Shown here one piece after another: positions 1-14,400 of a stretch of 64,000 bases of DNA. This DNA comes from Siderastrea siderea. Its lineage: Eukaryota; Cnidaria; Anthozoa; Scleractinia; Rhizangiidae. Where the stretch lies: positions 19,329,142-19,393,141 of the forward strand of contig OZ034975.1 of assembly GCA_964030785.1 (NCBI GenBank). Direction: 5' to 3'. The position numbers and the translations under genes are program-made. The notes beneath the pieces are model-generated. The model was not told the DNA's origin. It was given only the letters and a program-made list of their open reading frames with translations, and did not search any database. Every line of letters starts with the position of its first letter. The first letter of the stretch is position 1.

Positions 1-1844
1 GAAGGTATTGGATCAAACGATAGCTTTGGAAAGACGAATTCGGCGTTTATGTATTTCCATCGATTCACTCTGTCGTAAAAACAAAGAGGTATAACCACAG
101 AATGCCCTGCCACGTGAGCTATTTTCAGTGGAGCCCATACGCGATATACGGTACGCAGAAAATTGTTACCCATTGAGTATGCTACTTATTCAAGTTGGCT
201 ACACAGTAAGCGCAAAATTACACGTAAGCGGTGCCCAAAATAGCCATTAGGGCTTAAAATTAAAGACCGTATTTATAGAAAGTCCATCTTCAGCAGAACT
301 GAACGCTCTTCCTCCACAATAACAAACCTTTGCCATTATTCGTCAGGCTATGAACGTGCCCCGCTACAAGAATGAAGAATGTCATCTTGAGTCGATCATA
401 ACAAAACATTACCGTGCCAAGATCCCTTGTTCACAGCCTCCGTCGAAGTAGACTGCGAGCAGTCCCTGTGCGAAAAGGTCCCAAGAAGATCGAAGTGCGA
501 GCGGTGAGCGGCGAAGTCTCGAGTCGTAAGTCGAGTAGGGCAGGCCGGCAAGTGGTTTACAAAATCTTACATTTCCGCTGGCACGTAGGATCTAAGGAAA
601 CTGCTCGCACGTCGAAACAAGAAAAACGATTGGTAAGATAATCTCAGTTCAACCGATACTGACAAACTCTCACACTTAAACTTATAATTCTTGTCAATGT
701 CATTTAGAAAACAATTGCCTTATTTTTATTGTTAATGCTGGTTAAAGAAATGGGCAAGACGTAAGTAACATCGCAGTTTCCACTTACTTCTATGTAAAAT
801 AAATAAATGAAGTAGGGAATGCTTTATTAAAATCTTCGTTTAATCGATCTATAGTTTTTTCCAGTTCTTCTTCATTCTTTCTTCTTCGTAACCATTCTGT
901 GTCGGCCCATTCTGTGTCGGCCAAAGATTCGTCCGGATAAGCTTCAAGTTCTGCCGCGATCGGTATATAGGTTGGATTCGACAAGCTCACTCGAACCCTC
1001 GAACTCCAGCTCTTAATCGACTGTGAAACTAGCCTCTGAGTCTTCCGATTCCGACCCGCAGTGCGAAATAGCATCATTAGGAGGCCATAGTTTGATCCAA
1101 AGCAGTTTGGAACTTAAAATAGCGTAATAAAAGTCTTTCTCCGCAACAAGAGAATGACTGAGATCTACAAGAAGACACCTCGGAGAACATACCAGTTTGA
1201 CGTCATTAGTTCCCAGTCTCCTAGTGGGGTGAAAAAACCAAAACTTTGGAGGTTAGTAAAAAATCGAGAATTCAAGCAAACACAATAATTCTTTTGACAT
1301 TTTGCTCAGAAATTTACAGATAGGTTTTTAAGCCAAAAAAATTTCGAGCCATAGGGGCTTAAAGTGTACGAAAATTATTCCTCTTTTAGACTAGGACTCT
1401 TACACCGCAGAAAAAGTTACGTCAAGCATATCACCTCAGCGAGTATTTAAAAAAAATGACGGTTATACCGTAACGAATGACATCAACCGCCTCCAGCTAA
1501 TTACTCCTCGCATTACCTTCTATCATTAAGAACGCGTTTAAACAACGTCATCTCTCTAAAATAACCCAAATCGCAGTTGCAAGTAAAAGGAGAACGATGA
1601 TCGCTAAAGCATTTGCTAATGTTATTAATCTAATCCGCTACATATAGCAATTAACGTCAGTTAAACTTGAAGAATCTGTCTATCTCTTTTCCTTTCAATC
1701 TCCATCTTTTTTCATTAGAATATAAACTACTCCTTCCTAAATAATTGTCATAACTGTCACTATGAACTTACTTTTTAATATCGTTCCGTAATTTTTTCAC
1801 CGTGCTGTTTCAAAACACATAATTACCTTAATTACCTGTTTCAG
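1..1844. other. No supported exon; upstream flank or intron of the polycystin gene
   Basis: This stretch precedes a polycystin exon that begins with the last base of a split codon, so at least part of it should be intron. I see no REJ or other domain-like reading frame here. Two short coding-like stretches stand out but cannot be assigned. One is on the minus strand around 790-1000 and is rich in Glu, Asp and Arg (it includes the residues EAYPDESLADTEW). The other is a plus-strand frame from the ATG near 1154, running to a possible GTTAGT donor near 1250. Neither has a recognisable domain. Confidence 0.5.
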
Positions 1845-2451
1845 ATGCTTGATTAACTGTGGGGTAAAAGTAATTCCGTCGGTTAAGCTAAGCATGGAGT
1901 CAGTCTGCCAAGGTTCCAAGTGTCCCAATATCACAACATATGATTGGATACTCTACGAAGCAAATAAATATTTTCGTAATAGCAGCGTGATTTGGCGAAG
2001 AAAGAGCGACTTACAACTAATAACAAACACTCCACTAAATTCAAGTACTATTGTCTTAAAAGAGAATTCACTTGTCGGTGACAGGAGTTACCGACTGACA
2101 TCAGTTGTCAAAACTTCAGATGGCCTCACAGGGATGAGCGCTTACGATATGCCAACGGCGTCGCTCCCATCAGGAGGAGAATGTTCCATAGAGCCACCAG
2201 TGGGAATCTCGTTGGAGACTAACTTCACTCTTAGTTGCAGCGGCTGGAAGAGCGACAGCGAACCTTTGTCGTACCAGTTTCAATATCAACTTTATAATGG
2301 TTTGAACAGCGTTATTTACCACGGTTTCAGCAGATCAGTTGTTTCTCGGTTACCTTCTGGAGTCTTACCAAACAATTATTCTTTCAATGTCACTGCTACT
2401 GTAAGTGATAACAACGGAGCCGCTACTCAGATCGTGAACTTAACTGTGCAG
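1845..2451 (+). CDS. Polycystin exon: REJ module
   Basis: The acceptor TTTCAG precedes 1845; the first base completes a split codon, then 202 codons follow to the donor CAG|GTGGGT. The peptide has REJ-style features: Cys-bearing start (CLINCGVK), ATYDW-like TTYDW, repeated N-glycosylation sites, and the beta-rich phrase LSYQFQYQL followed by NYSFNVTATVSD. REJ modules occur in polycystin-1 and sea-urchin egg-jelly receptors on the extracellular side. The split first codon shows that coding sequence lies further upstream. Confidence 0.85.
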
Positions 2452-5400
2452 GTGGGTTATTAGTTATCAACATGCGACATTCTAAGGGTAACCAGAGATC
2501 ATAGGCCTTTACCATTTCTCACTTGACTGGTAGGCCGGAATAGGCCGGACAATTCCTTTTGTAAATGAATGACTCTGCTATCGTAGTACTAGAGGATTCG
2601 TCTGTTTTCGAGGAAATCGAGCACATTTAGCTAAGTTAATATAGCTGGTCAGTCTAAAAGGAAATACACAAATAGGTTGATATAAATAAGAAACAAACAC
2701 GTACAAGGACAAAATCCGAGGAGACGAAAATAACAGGTTAAGGAACAAGAAACAAGTCAAGAAATTTAGAATTAAGGACAGTGCCCCCTTTTGTTACTAA
2801 GCATACGTTCTGCGCATCTCCAGTGTGGCGTGCGTTTCTCGAAAGCCCCGAACTTCTCGGGTTGATTTCGGGCACAATGATTCACACTGTATCTCGTGAC
2901 AAAGAAGTTTGATATGTGCTAAATATTTCTTATCTTGGACACATCTTAAAATAACATCTTTTACAATGAGCTCTTCGCGTTTTTACAAATGGCTCTGAGA
3001 AGCCGAAAACTGTTCCTCGGGGCTTTCGAGAAACGCGCCGCTAGTCCGAGACATTGGAATTTGCCTACTAATACAACGGTATTTTTGCGTGGTTTATGTC
3101 TATGCGGAAAAAAGAGATCTTAGTAAGGGGTATCAGAATCCACAAAGAAAATTGGGCCTAACCACACATTTTTCAGAGATAATTAACCCTAAATATGGAA
3201 AGAAAATGCCATTCATTCTTTGTGTTTTAAAGCTTTTTTAGAATTATGGTTGCTTTATCTGTGAAAAATGCGTGGTTACCCACATTCCAATAGGTGTTTA
3301 CCCTAGATTCCAATAGGTCTTGCTAAGATCTGCTTTTCCCCCATTGTCGTAATCGTTGCAGAAATACATTTGTATTAGATAACAGCGAACTATTACTAAA
3401 ATATCATTGTTTATCACCTGGTAGGAAAGGAATTTAACTTTTGAGTCAACGAGAGAATTAAGAAATTGAAGTTACGGTATTACGGATGACATAACTACAT
3501 GTTATTCTTGACGTACAAGTTCACTTACTTACTTACTTACTTTCTTTCTTACTTACTTCACTTACTTACTTACTTCACTTACTTACTTTGCGTAGTTCAG
3601 TTGAAAACTTTGAAGGCTTTAAAGAAGTCTTCAATCAGCTAGTTTCCTCGTAAAGAAAACTTATAGTATTACTTGGAAATTTATTATGAATGCCTGTAAG
3701 CTTAGGTTTGGCAGAACGTTAACGCATTGATAAGGGAAATGATGCAACTGAATAAAGATCGACACCCTTCAGTATGATTTGATGACTACCAACGGAATGG
3801 ATTTTATTTTTATTGCTTTTAGTATTTCTGATTTGTCGTCATTACATAGGTTATCGTTTTTCAACTGTACTTTATTTAATCCAATTTGTAGGTGATGCCA
3901 GCCAAAAATATCAATTCTGAGTCAGTAAAAAGGCTACTCTTTGCAGAAGATAGTCTTTTAAACACAGCAATCAAGATTGACGACCGGAGCAAAGCGATGC
4001 AAATAGCTAACAACGTGCTACAAGCAATTTTACAAGATCCTAGTTTGGATCGCGGCGAGAAAACAAAGGTAGTAATAAATTTGGATTCCCTAATTAGCAT
4101 TTGTGCTCAGTTAAGTTGATTTGTATGATCCAGTCTCAAATGGCATTCGGTCGTAATTTTTCTTGAAACAGCCGAGCTCATTTGTAATACGGTCATCGTT
4201 CGCTTACAACATTATTAATTACTGTTGCAGGTGCTCTGCAAGTATTACTTTGACCCCTTAATACTAATCTTAATTTTTATTTTAACTTTTATTTTACAGT
4301 GAACAAACTGTTTTATAATTCAAAGACGCTAGCAGTATATCTTTTTCAATGCTATTATGTAGAATCGTTTGTTTCTCTTATAGATCAAAGAGTTCATCCT
4401 GGAAAAAATAGTTGGATTGCGAGTGGATAGCCTCTCTAACCTTTTGGAAACTTCGTCAGTAATTGGATCAGCCACTCAAGATACCGACACAGTGTCCTTC
4501 AAGTCCCTGGTGAGAACTTTTGATCAATTTAAACGACTTTAAAACGGAGTTCTCGGATTTGTGCGAACGGGTTTTTAAGTTGCCTTCTCTGATGTAGGGG
4601 ATGTCTTCGGAACTGTGGAACCGCAGAACCTCGTAAACTTATGTCTTAACATGGCCACTTTAAAGCTTCAGTGCAATTGCAAAGCGCTTTAGATACAGCT
4701 CCATGATATGTCTTTCATAGGGTATAAATTTAGATACCAAGTCAGAAATATGGTATGAAAAGAAACAAACCAAAATTGGTACTGCATGGATTTCCGCTTT
4801 TCAAGCTTATTTCGTGTTATTAACTTCTCCTTTTCCCTTTATCTTGCGAGTTCTAAGCTTGTTTTTATAAAAAGGATTACTGAACTACTATCTTGCTTTA
4901 CATCTCTTAAATTATCCAGTCCGATTCGCTCTCTACGGTCGACTTCATGACGTCCCTGCTGATGTCCAAAGCCCAAGCAAAGAGTACAACTGACGTACCA
5001 CTGATTACAAAATCAGCACAAAACCTGGGCTCATGCCTGAATAATATGCTAAAAGCTGGAGCGGAGTTTGCCTCAGGAAATGCAGACAGTCCCAAGGCAA
5101 GTGGCCTTCATTACTTTGTGTAATAATTATTTTTGTCTTTTATACGACAGCACACAAAAATTATGTCTAAGAGGTATAGTAGATTTTGCTATAAAGTGTG
5201 GAATCAAAAGTGGCGCGGGATTGTGCGCTTTAACTTAAAAATGCAATTAAGGGTTTGGTGTTTCTTTCTTTCTTTTTTTCGAAAAACGTTGGAGCTGAGA
5301 AAAACCAAATGATTTTATGCGACGATTGTTCAAGCACAGCTGGCTAGGTTACTACGGCAGCGTTCAGAGGCAGGCAAAAAATCATCCGCTCTCGGCATCC

Positions 5401-8400
5401 ACTGGATGGTGGACGCTAAGAAAAGCCTAAGCCCTGAAGACATACGTTGGCGTGCAGCGAAAACTCTTTGCTGCTCGGTTAAATTCAAATCAGTCTAGTC
5501 TTCGCATGTCTGCTCATGAAATGTAACAGGGAGTGTATCCAGAGAAAGCGCATCATACACACTGCGAGTGCATCAACTAACCGTCTTGTTTTTTCTGTAG
5601 GGCATTCAAGTGGTCACACGATGTATGGAACTTGTCAACAATGTAAGTGACGCAGTACTGAAACTGAGTCTTCCAGATGAAGAAAGTATATCAATTCAGA
5701 CGACTGGAATGACGTTTGCTTTAGCACGCCACAGACCTGCCAAACTGCCTGGATTTCGGCTTGAAATTGGTGATGGAAATTTTTTTCTCCCGGCTCAGGG
5801 TGGTGTACTGCTTTCCCAGATGCCAAGTTCTGACTTTGTAGATACTCAGGTGAATAATTATGTAACATTTCTGATAACACGAATAAAATTTGCAGAGGTA
5901 CATTATTTTTGTGAAATGAATTTGTTAAGTAAACTAAGAACAACTTGATCATTTTTTTCACCCTAGTAACTTATCGAGGAATTTTCTTTCCAGTGTTAGT
6001 AAAAATTGTGCTTATATAAGAGATCTTCGTTGCATAAAAACGAAATTTGATGAGCTAAGCGTACTTCAAGGTTTGTAATACAAACAAGCAAAAAAAATTT
6101 AGAAAGCAAGGCAAAAACAGGTAGAGTCTTTCTCGCTTTACTACTGAAGACAAATTAAAAACTTAAACACCTTAGAGTCGTAATTTTCTCCAGCTATTAC
6201 GTGTTTAACTAATATCATATTTAGCTGATTTCACAAACGTGTTTCGAAAATCTGGAAAACGACTGCTAAGCGTTTTATGGTGGCTTTTTATATGATTGCA
6301 TTATTTAACAATCAGGTCTTCAGTTTCAACTACTTTACTGGCCATCGTTAATTACGGAGTATTAACCCTCTGAAATTGCGGTGGTATAGATTTACATAAA
6401 CAAAGCAGTTGCTTTTGTTGTAATTGCAGATGTTATCCATACCGTTCAATCCTTTTACCTGGGACAGAACAAGTGAAAGAGTTCATTCCGACGTTTTAAA
6501 GCTGGACTTAAGGGACGACGAAGGAAGGAACATCACACTATCCCAACTTTCTAGTGACATTTTTATTAAAATTCCTCTGCACGAACAAGTGAATGCTTTG
6601 GAGAAACCCCATTTTTTCACAAAGAATGGCACTTCTCGTTATCACGAGATAAAAATCGATTATGCAAATACTTTAATACAGCTTGAAGTAACGCCAGACG
6701 ACGCAGTTGTAAACTTGGTGATTTTCATGAGACTCGATTATCGACCAACCATCCATGAATACGATCTTAATGGAACTGTATCTAGTAAAGAGAGGTGCGT
6801 TTGGACAAAGCTGCAACGTAGTGTTGACTCGAAGCAAGGCTGTTCTTTAAACGGAATAACCCCTATTTATATACTTGCTAGGCAACCAGGAAACTATTAC
6901 GTAGAGGTGAAAAGTCTTAATAGCACTACTGAACTTAACAAGAGGCAGAAACGTTCGTGTATTGGACACAGAAGGCATAAGCGATCCTGCGTTCAAGTAA
7001 AAGATCCTCCTCCTACTCCACCCAAGGGAGAAAATACAACTGTTGTGCCTGTGTACGATCCAAGCACTGATCACAACTATACTATGCGAGTGGCCCTGGG
7101 GAGTTGTGTTTATTGGTCGAAAGAGCGTCAGAAGTGGACAACGGAAGGCTGTCAGGTAAAGTAGGGAGAGTAGTATCATGCACGTAAAATTAACAGTTCA
7201 AGCGATAAAATTAACAGTTTAAGCTTCAATACCACAACAAATTAAATTGTTTATGTTACTCATACTGGTCTGTTCCAAAGAGCACACCCATCCTCATTAC
7301 ACTAGTGTTTCTGGCGGGGGTCTGCCAGGAATGGTCTGCCCATGAAACTTACCTAGTTTTCTGGGGGCATATTCATCAATAATAAATAGCCGGAAGTGAA
7401 ATAGGTAATAGAACAATATAGATAGAACTTTGTTGAAAAAAAAAAAACAGGTAAAACACTAGCTAACCTCTGGGAGTAACACCAATTGTTAAAAGTATTT
7501 TTTATTATGATAACTTTCCTTACTTTTCTTCCCGATGTTTTGATATTATTCGAACACAAAGCGAGTGAGGATACCAAAATGCGGAGGTATTGTTTTTTTC
7601 TTGGTTCCGTATTTTCAAACAGACAAAAATTTACGTGATGGAATGAATAGTTACTGAACCTACAAATTGGTTAGTTGCTGACCAAAACATCTCTTACAAA
7701 AGGCAAGCTAATGTTTCCCAGTTGTTCAAATTACTGCTGCGCTGTGATTGAGAAGCAAAGAGCTTGCGCAGTCGAACCATAACAGACTCTTGCTAGCGAC
7801 ATCAGGGCACGCAGGTAACTTCTAACGTAAGACGTTCACTCCAGTCAAAGTCACTATTTTAATGTCTGATGTTAGCAGTTACGTCCGGCTTTTATGCAAC
7901 TCACCCCAGTGTAATAAGGCTAGGGTTTGGTCAAGGGAGCAGATTTTATACAAACGGATGGCATGAAAAAGCACGAACCATTTTTTTGTGCGATAGAAAG
8001 TCTGATGGAAACTTTTACGAGACGAGACCACAGTGCCTCATTAGTGTCGAGGCGATCTTATTTAAATTCAATACGCCGCCATATTACGATACTGAAGTGC
8101 GCACTAAAAAGGTTTTCAAATAAACTTAAAGTTGATGTTTATTTCGTTTTGGTGGAGCATTCCAAGCCCAAATATAAGGCGATCTCCAACACGTGCTCGA
8201 TCTTACCAAGTCCTCCCAGATAAATGCTCTTGTGTGGACGCCATTAGTTCTATTAAAAGGTCCTAAACCCTTGGTGAGGTTCGAGGTGTCCTGAAGTTCC
8301 GGGTTTTGTATTTCCATAACGCACCAATAAAAAGCCACAAGGTCCCAAGCATGGTGTCTTTGCCGGGTAGCGTATACTTGTGCAAACGCGATTTGCATAA

Positions 8401-11400
8401 AAGAAAGTTGTCCTTCCCTCGTCGTCTTCTGCAAACAAAATTTTGCTTACTTTCTCTCTTGCTAATTAGTTTGTCATTATGTCACAAAATTATGCTTTCC
8501 CAATCACAAATGATTTGAGAGACTTTCACTTCAAGAGCGAGTTACGTTTACCGCAAATGTCTGTAGATTTGTTTGTCAGTAGATCAATTAAGAGTTATTG
8601 TGTCGTGTTTCACTGGTCCGTGGCATGACCGATTGACTGAATTGCATCACGAGGTGCAAAACTTGGAGTATGTTTAAGTTTGAATAATGGTTAAAAGGGT
8701 ATGTAGACTTACGGATTTCACAAGACTTGGCTAATAAAAATGTTCGTCATACATAAATGCACCAAAGTGTGTGAGGCTTTTGTGACATCCAGCGGGTGAC
8801 TCGTCGAGAAATTTTCTATTGTCTAACTCCACAATAGATTATCTCGGGAACCAATGGAAATGTGGAAAACTGTTGTTTTAGTTATAAAAGAAAGGTCGTG
8901 TGCAATTACTCTAGGCGTTTAACTCTTTTTTTTTTTTTACTTAAAGTGCTTTTTGATGAGACAGGTTATATTGTCTCTTATTATCTCTTCCGAATTCCAT
9001 TTACACTCACTTTCACTTACACTCACTTAAAGAACTTTAAATTACTTCAAAATGACAACGAAACAGACAGAATCTTTTCACAGCCCCTATTGATTCTATT
9101 CAAACGCGACAAAAACATAGGGAACTTTCTGATGATCAACCAGGTAATTTTAAATGCACACGCAAACGATGCAACACTTGTCCTTTTATTCACAACGCAG
9201 AAAAAATAACAGGACCCAAGAGATCGATTAAAATCACTGATCGCATTGCATGCGCCTCCGCAAATGTTATCTGTTGCATAACATGCACTTTATGCAACAA
9301 GGTATACTTTGGTGAATCAGGGAGGAGACTAGGTGACTGTTTCCGCGAACACCAACGAGACGTTGAAAGAAACGACAAGGACGCATCCAAAGCAGTCGCC
9401 CGGCATTTCAATCTCCCTAATCATTCTAGCCAACAGATGAAGATCTGTGGCCTTTCCCTACACCAGGGTAACACGGGAAGCCGTAAAAATTTTCATTTAT
9501 CTAATTTATTCTTGTTTTTCACGTTGCCATGTTCCTACCAATAGCGTAGCTCCACCACTGTCTATTAAACCAAGTGCAACCCACAACCCTCCTTGAGTCG
9601 CTCTGACGAAGGGCTAACGCTCGAAACGTCAGCTTTCAATCTCTTTACGGTGGCCAATTTACCTTATCAACTCAGTTGATAAACCTAAAATTTTATACAA
9701 ATTATAGACGTGCCAGTGCGTGGTTCTTTAAACGTAATAAACGACTTAAACGTACTCACTGTCTTCACAGGTACATGTACAATCCACGATTGTGAATGGT
9801 ATTCTCAACTGTTCCTGTAATCACCTGACTTCATTCGGGGGAAGCCTTCTTGTAAAACCAAATCCAATCGACTTCGACAAGGTCTTCACAGAATTCAAGA
9901 AACTTGGAGAGACAGGAAATGTGGCTGTCATTGTGACCATTGTGGCGGCTTTTCTGTCTTATTTTGTCGTGGTCATTTTCGCCAGAAGAGCAGGTAGAGA
10001 TGATGCTGCAAGGACGGTAGGTATATGGCACTGCATAAAGCTGTGACAAAGTTGTTGCACTGATCACAGCGCTAAATTTTCTTTATACCCTTTCCCTTTT
10101 CCATTTACCTAAAAATTGTCTTAAAGATTATATCTTTGTTTTAATTTTAGTATGTGCTAATTATCATAACCATTTTGGTATTGATTTTAGACCTGCCACA
10201 TCCGACAGCTTCCAATGTCATCAAGACATATGTACGAGTATGAAATAACCATTACAACAGGAATATGGAAGAATGCTGGGACAACAGCGAAGGTTGCCAT
10301 GGAGATTTACGGTTCCGAAGACAATACGGGAATCATTTATTTAAACACCGAAGCAGCTTCTCATGAATCGCTTTTTAATCGTGGAAGCTCGCAGGTCTTC
10401 CTTGTGACTGTTGAAAAGCCCCTGGGATGTGTACATACAGTGAGAATCGGACACGACAATTCTGGAATAAGTCCTTCATGGTTTCTTGAAGACCTTATCA
10501 TTACCGACAAGCAAACGCTAAACTCGTGGAAATTTTCCAGTAGCCAGTGGTTAGCTCTTGAGAGAGGTGACGGAAGAATAGAGCGTATGTTAGAAACCTT
10601 GGCAGAGAAATCAAACTTCAACAGAGAGGTGTTAAAACGTTGGTTGAAGGGCCTCACAGAGAAGCATATTTGGGTGTCACTTTTGGCAAAGCCACCAAGA
10701 AACAGATTTTCAAGAGTGCAACGAGCATCGTGTTGCCTTTCCATTTTGCTGTCAGCCATGCTCGCCAATGCAATGTTTTACCAGTTTAATGGGAAATCAA
10801 CACAAGTCATCCAAGTGGGGCCCCTGAAATTTTCCTGGAGACAGATTATTATTGGAATTCAAAGTGCCCTAGTCGTTGCACCAATAAACATTCTTTTAGC
10901 ATTTTTGTTCGAAAGAGGGAACTCGAGAACACCTGGTCAACCATGCCTTACGAACACGGTGTGCAATTGGCTAGTTTACGTTACGTGGCTTTTGTGTTTT
11001 TGCACCTGTACTGTGTCAGCAACATTTACAATATTTTACAGCCTCGTTTGGGAAAAAAGTAGATCTGAACAGTGGTTGTCTTCAATGTTTGTATCATTCA
11101 TCCAAGATATTATGTTCACAGAGCCAGCTAAAGTTTTTTTCACAGCGGTGTTTTAGGCAACCATAATAAGAATGAAACGAGGGAGAAGCAAGGATATTTC
11201 GACTCCGGAAGAAACTTTTGCAGTATTCCCGAAAGGAAGGTTATGGGAGTTGGAAATTCCACAAGTTGAAGAAATGCGAAAACATCAAACGAAAAAAGAA
11301 AACTTATCGCGTTTCTTCGTCGAACTATTTGTTTACTGCATGTTTATCATTGTGCTTATGGTAGTGTGTTACGGAAATAAAAATGACCATCGCTATTTGA

Positions 11401-14400
11401 AGACCAAGTCGATCCAGGATGGTCTACCACGATTTCATGAGGTACCAAATAGTTCAAAGTATCGTAACGTAGTTCAAAGTAACGTATCGTCGGCTTTTTG
11501 TTTAACATTAAATCTTAATTACGACCAGTTCACTTAACGTAATGAAATAATTCTAAAACTAGGATGAAATCTGGATATCTCTAAACCGGCATCCAAGGCA
11601 ATCCACGTTTTACACTTGCACGATGTGTTTCTTCTGCTCAAGCTAAAGAAACTTTTGAATACCAAAAAGACAAATTTTTACTTAACATTACTATCTTAAA
11701 AACAGTTCTGATGATATTTGTCTGGACGTTATGGACTTCTCAAAGCTTACGGTTATAGTCTTGAGCTTTGCTCTTTGAAGACTTTTCCCTGCATTGTTCC
11801 ACTTAAATTCACTTGTAGTATTTATTTGGTAAAATCTTTACCAGTAAACATCCTCTGTCATTACGATCTAGGTTTCCAGTGACAGCCAGTACTGGAGCTG
11901 GATGCGTGGTGTTTTTGTTCCTGGTGTTTACGCTGGATCGTGGTACAATGGACGTCAAGAAGAACAAAGTGTTTACATCGGTGATAAACGATCTGTTCTC
12001 GTTGGAATGCCGTTAGTTAGACAACTGAGAGTAAAACCGAGTAAGTGAATTTGTATTCATCGATGAACCATTTTGGTTCGTCATTTGGTCGTGCCACTCT
12101 AAGCCGCCCATAAAGGACCATAGTACGTGTTCATCACGGTTTCCGACGTCATCACTTTGAGTGACAGCAGATGTTTTTGATAACCAATTGATGCACCTGG
12201 CACACGTCTAACAAAAAGTTCCTAAATTGAAGGGCCCACTTAAAATAGTCTAGAGTTACACATTGAAAAAGGAAAAAAGTTTGCTTGTGAAATTGATGCA
12301 AAACTTGGCCTTGGCAGTGGTTGACATAGCCTCCCACGCAGTCGTTTTTAGGGGAGTCGTATTACCCTCATCCCCACAAACGCCTGCTTACCCGAGAGCA
12401 ACATTCCTTTCCGCCGCTTAGCCAATCACATTGTACCTACTTATGGCTGGTAGGTTGACCTTGACCGCAGGACGCTTTCGCGGGAACACATGCAGATAAA
12501 CAGACGCGCGGTATAAGTTTTAAAATGTACAGTAAAAGGTCATCTCAAAATCGTTCTTGAATGCAGGGATAACTAAGTCTCCTAAGCCTTCAAATGGCAA
12601 GTTAAACTTCAAAATCGGTGCTTAGATTTTGACGAAATAATTTTTATTTTTGTGCTCGATAAACCCTGTTTAGGCATAATATTTACGATATCGTGTTGCA
12701 ATCCCACGCGGCACTAAGTTTGTCCAAAAGCATTAAATCACTGATCAAATGCGGGGATAATTATAACTACATTCTCTGAGCTCTCAAATGGTTCATTTAA
12801 CTTAGAAGTGTAGGATTATCTATACTCTATAAGCGTTCAAATGCAACATTAAACTTAGAAATCCCTTGAGAGATTTTAAAACTGATAAATTCAACGCAAG
12901 AGATAAGCTTTGTGTAATCACAATAGTGATTGTAAACTAGACTACGCGTTATAAACTAGGACTAGCAGTCCCTTCTGTTTTAATAGGGAATATCGTGCGA
13001 AAAGAGCATGCGAACGCACGTTGCAAAAACCTCCTTCGTCCCTCCACGCAAAGATAGCAGAAACGTTAATGGATATGCCAGCGAATTTAGTATGACAGAT
13101 TTCGCCGCCGAAACGCACTTGGTTGTTGTGCCATGTGTGATATTTTCATCTCATTCATCGGTTTATCATCTCGCTCGGTCCTTTGTCGTCTTACCCTTTG
13201 TCTTTTCAAGTCGTAGAAGTCTCTTATATCCCACAAATCGCATTGCATTGGCTCCAGCAGTTTGAGAAGCGCTGAAGTCTTCACCGACCGTCCGTTTGAT
13301 CAGGCGAGCAAGATCAACAACGCTTTGTCAGAAAATTCGAACTCTTTCGATCGATAACGGGATAAAAGCGTCTCACAGGAAACACTTTTAATCACACGCA
13401 ATATATTTTTTTCCGATGTTTCAGCCATAATTCGCCATTCTAGAAGTAAAAAATATATTCCAACTTCCCGGCACCAGCATCTCTGAACAAAAACAATCAC
13501 GGGAAATGCAGAGGCGTACATTGTAACGATTAATTTGATTGGTCTTCGTCAGACAATGCCTCAATGGTGATTGGTTAGATTGCCTCACAAGTAAAACAAT
13601 GGGAAAGGACTGTCGAACTCGGGTAAGCAGGCGTTTGTGGGGAGGAGGGTAATACGACTCCCCTAAAAACGACTGCGTGGGAGGCTATGGTTGACACTTC
13701 TAGTTGAGAATTTCCTCTTTCCTGAAAGTTTAGTTGAAATCTTTTGTAATCCGAAGAAAGACAATCAAATGTCGTACAAACTCCAAGAAATTCAACTGAG
13801 AACCAAAAACAACAAGAATGAATGCTAAAACCCGGAAAGACGGCCAGTACGCTGCTTTTCTCGTTCAAAAACTGTTCAGATTTTGAATTGTGCGCATGCC
13901 CGAAATCAAATTTGCCAAACAACCTTGAAAATGGAACAGAAGTCTGGTTTCTATGCTACAGATGAAACTATAGACGTTTGGATCGGTATTTGAGCAGAAA
14001 GGAGCTAAATTACGGCGTCATTGCCTTAAAATGGTGGCGTTTGTTTGAAAACGGTTGGGATTGAATAGGATAATCTGTTGGTTGGTTGGTTGTGCAAACA
14101 TGAGGATGTTTGGCTTGCTAATTTTAAGTTTCTTAGTTGCTTTTCATTGTCGGTTTTGTTTTCATGGGCTAATAATTAGTTTGTTATGTGAATTTTTATT
14201 CATTTCCCGTTACTGGATTATGTTTGGCGTATTTTTTAAACCGATTGTTGGAACATCCGGCAATGGTTTAGAGAACACACAAGCGGCAAACAGCCGTTCG
14301 AGGATGATCTCAATGGCGTACCATTTTCTTTGCATGTAACCGAAGTCAGTTTTTTTATTCCTTTTAACATGAAAAGATGAAAATGCTAAGAAGAGGTGCA

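Larger units (their letters stand above)
7156..9770 (+). other. Polycystin intron, 2.6 kb, carrying a Penelope fragment
   Basis: The intron runs from GTAAAG to CTTCACAG. Its distal part (about 9195-9700) is a Penelope-like element remnant, listed separately. The segment 7160-9190 holds short overlapping open frames around 7870-8440 without recognisable domains. Confidence 0.75.

Noticed and set aside
790..1077. Minus-strand frame rich in Glu/Asp/Arg
   Set aside because: Somewhat protein-like, but no recognised family, neighbour or splice signal; possibly a decayed repeat gene.
1154..1255. Possible small exon (MTEIYKKTPRRTYQFDV) with GTTAGT donor
   Set aside because: No domain, no phase partner, and no acceptor that fits the downstream REJ exon.
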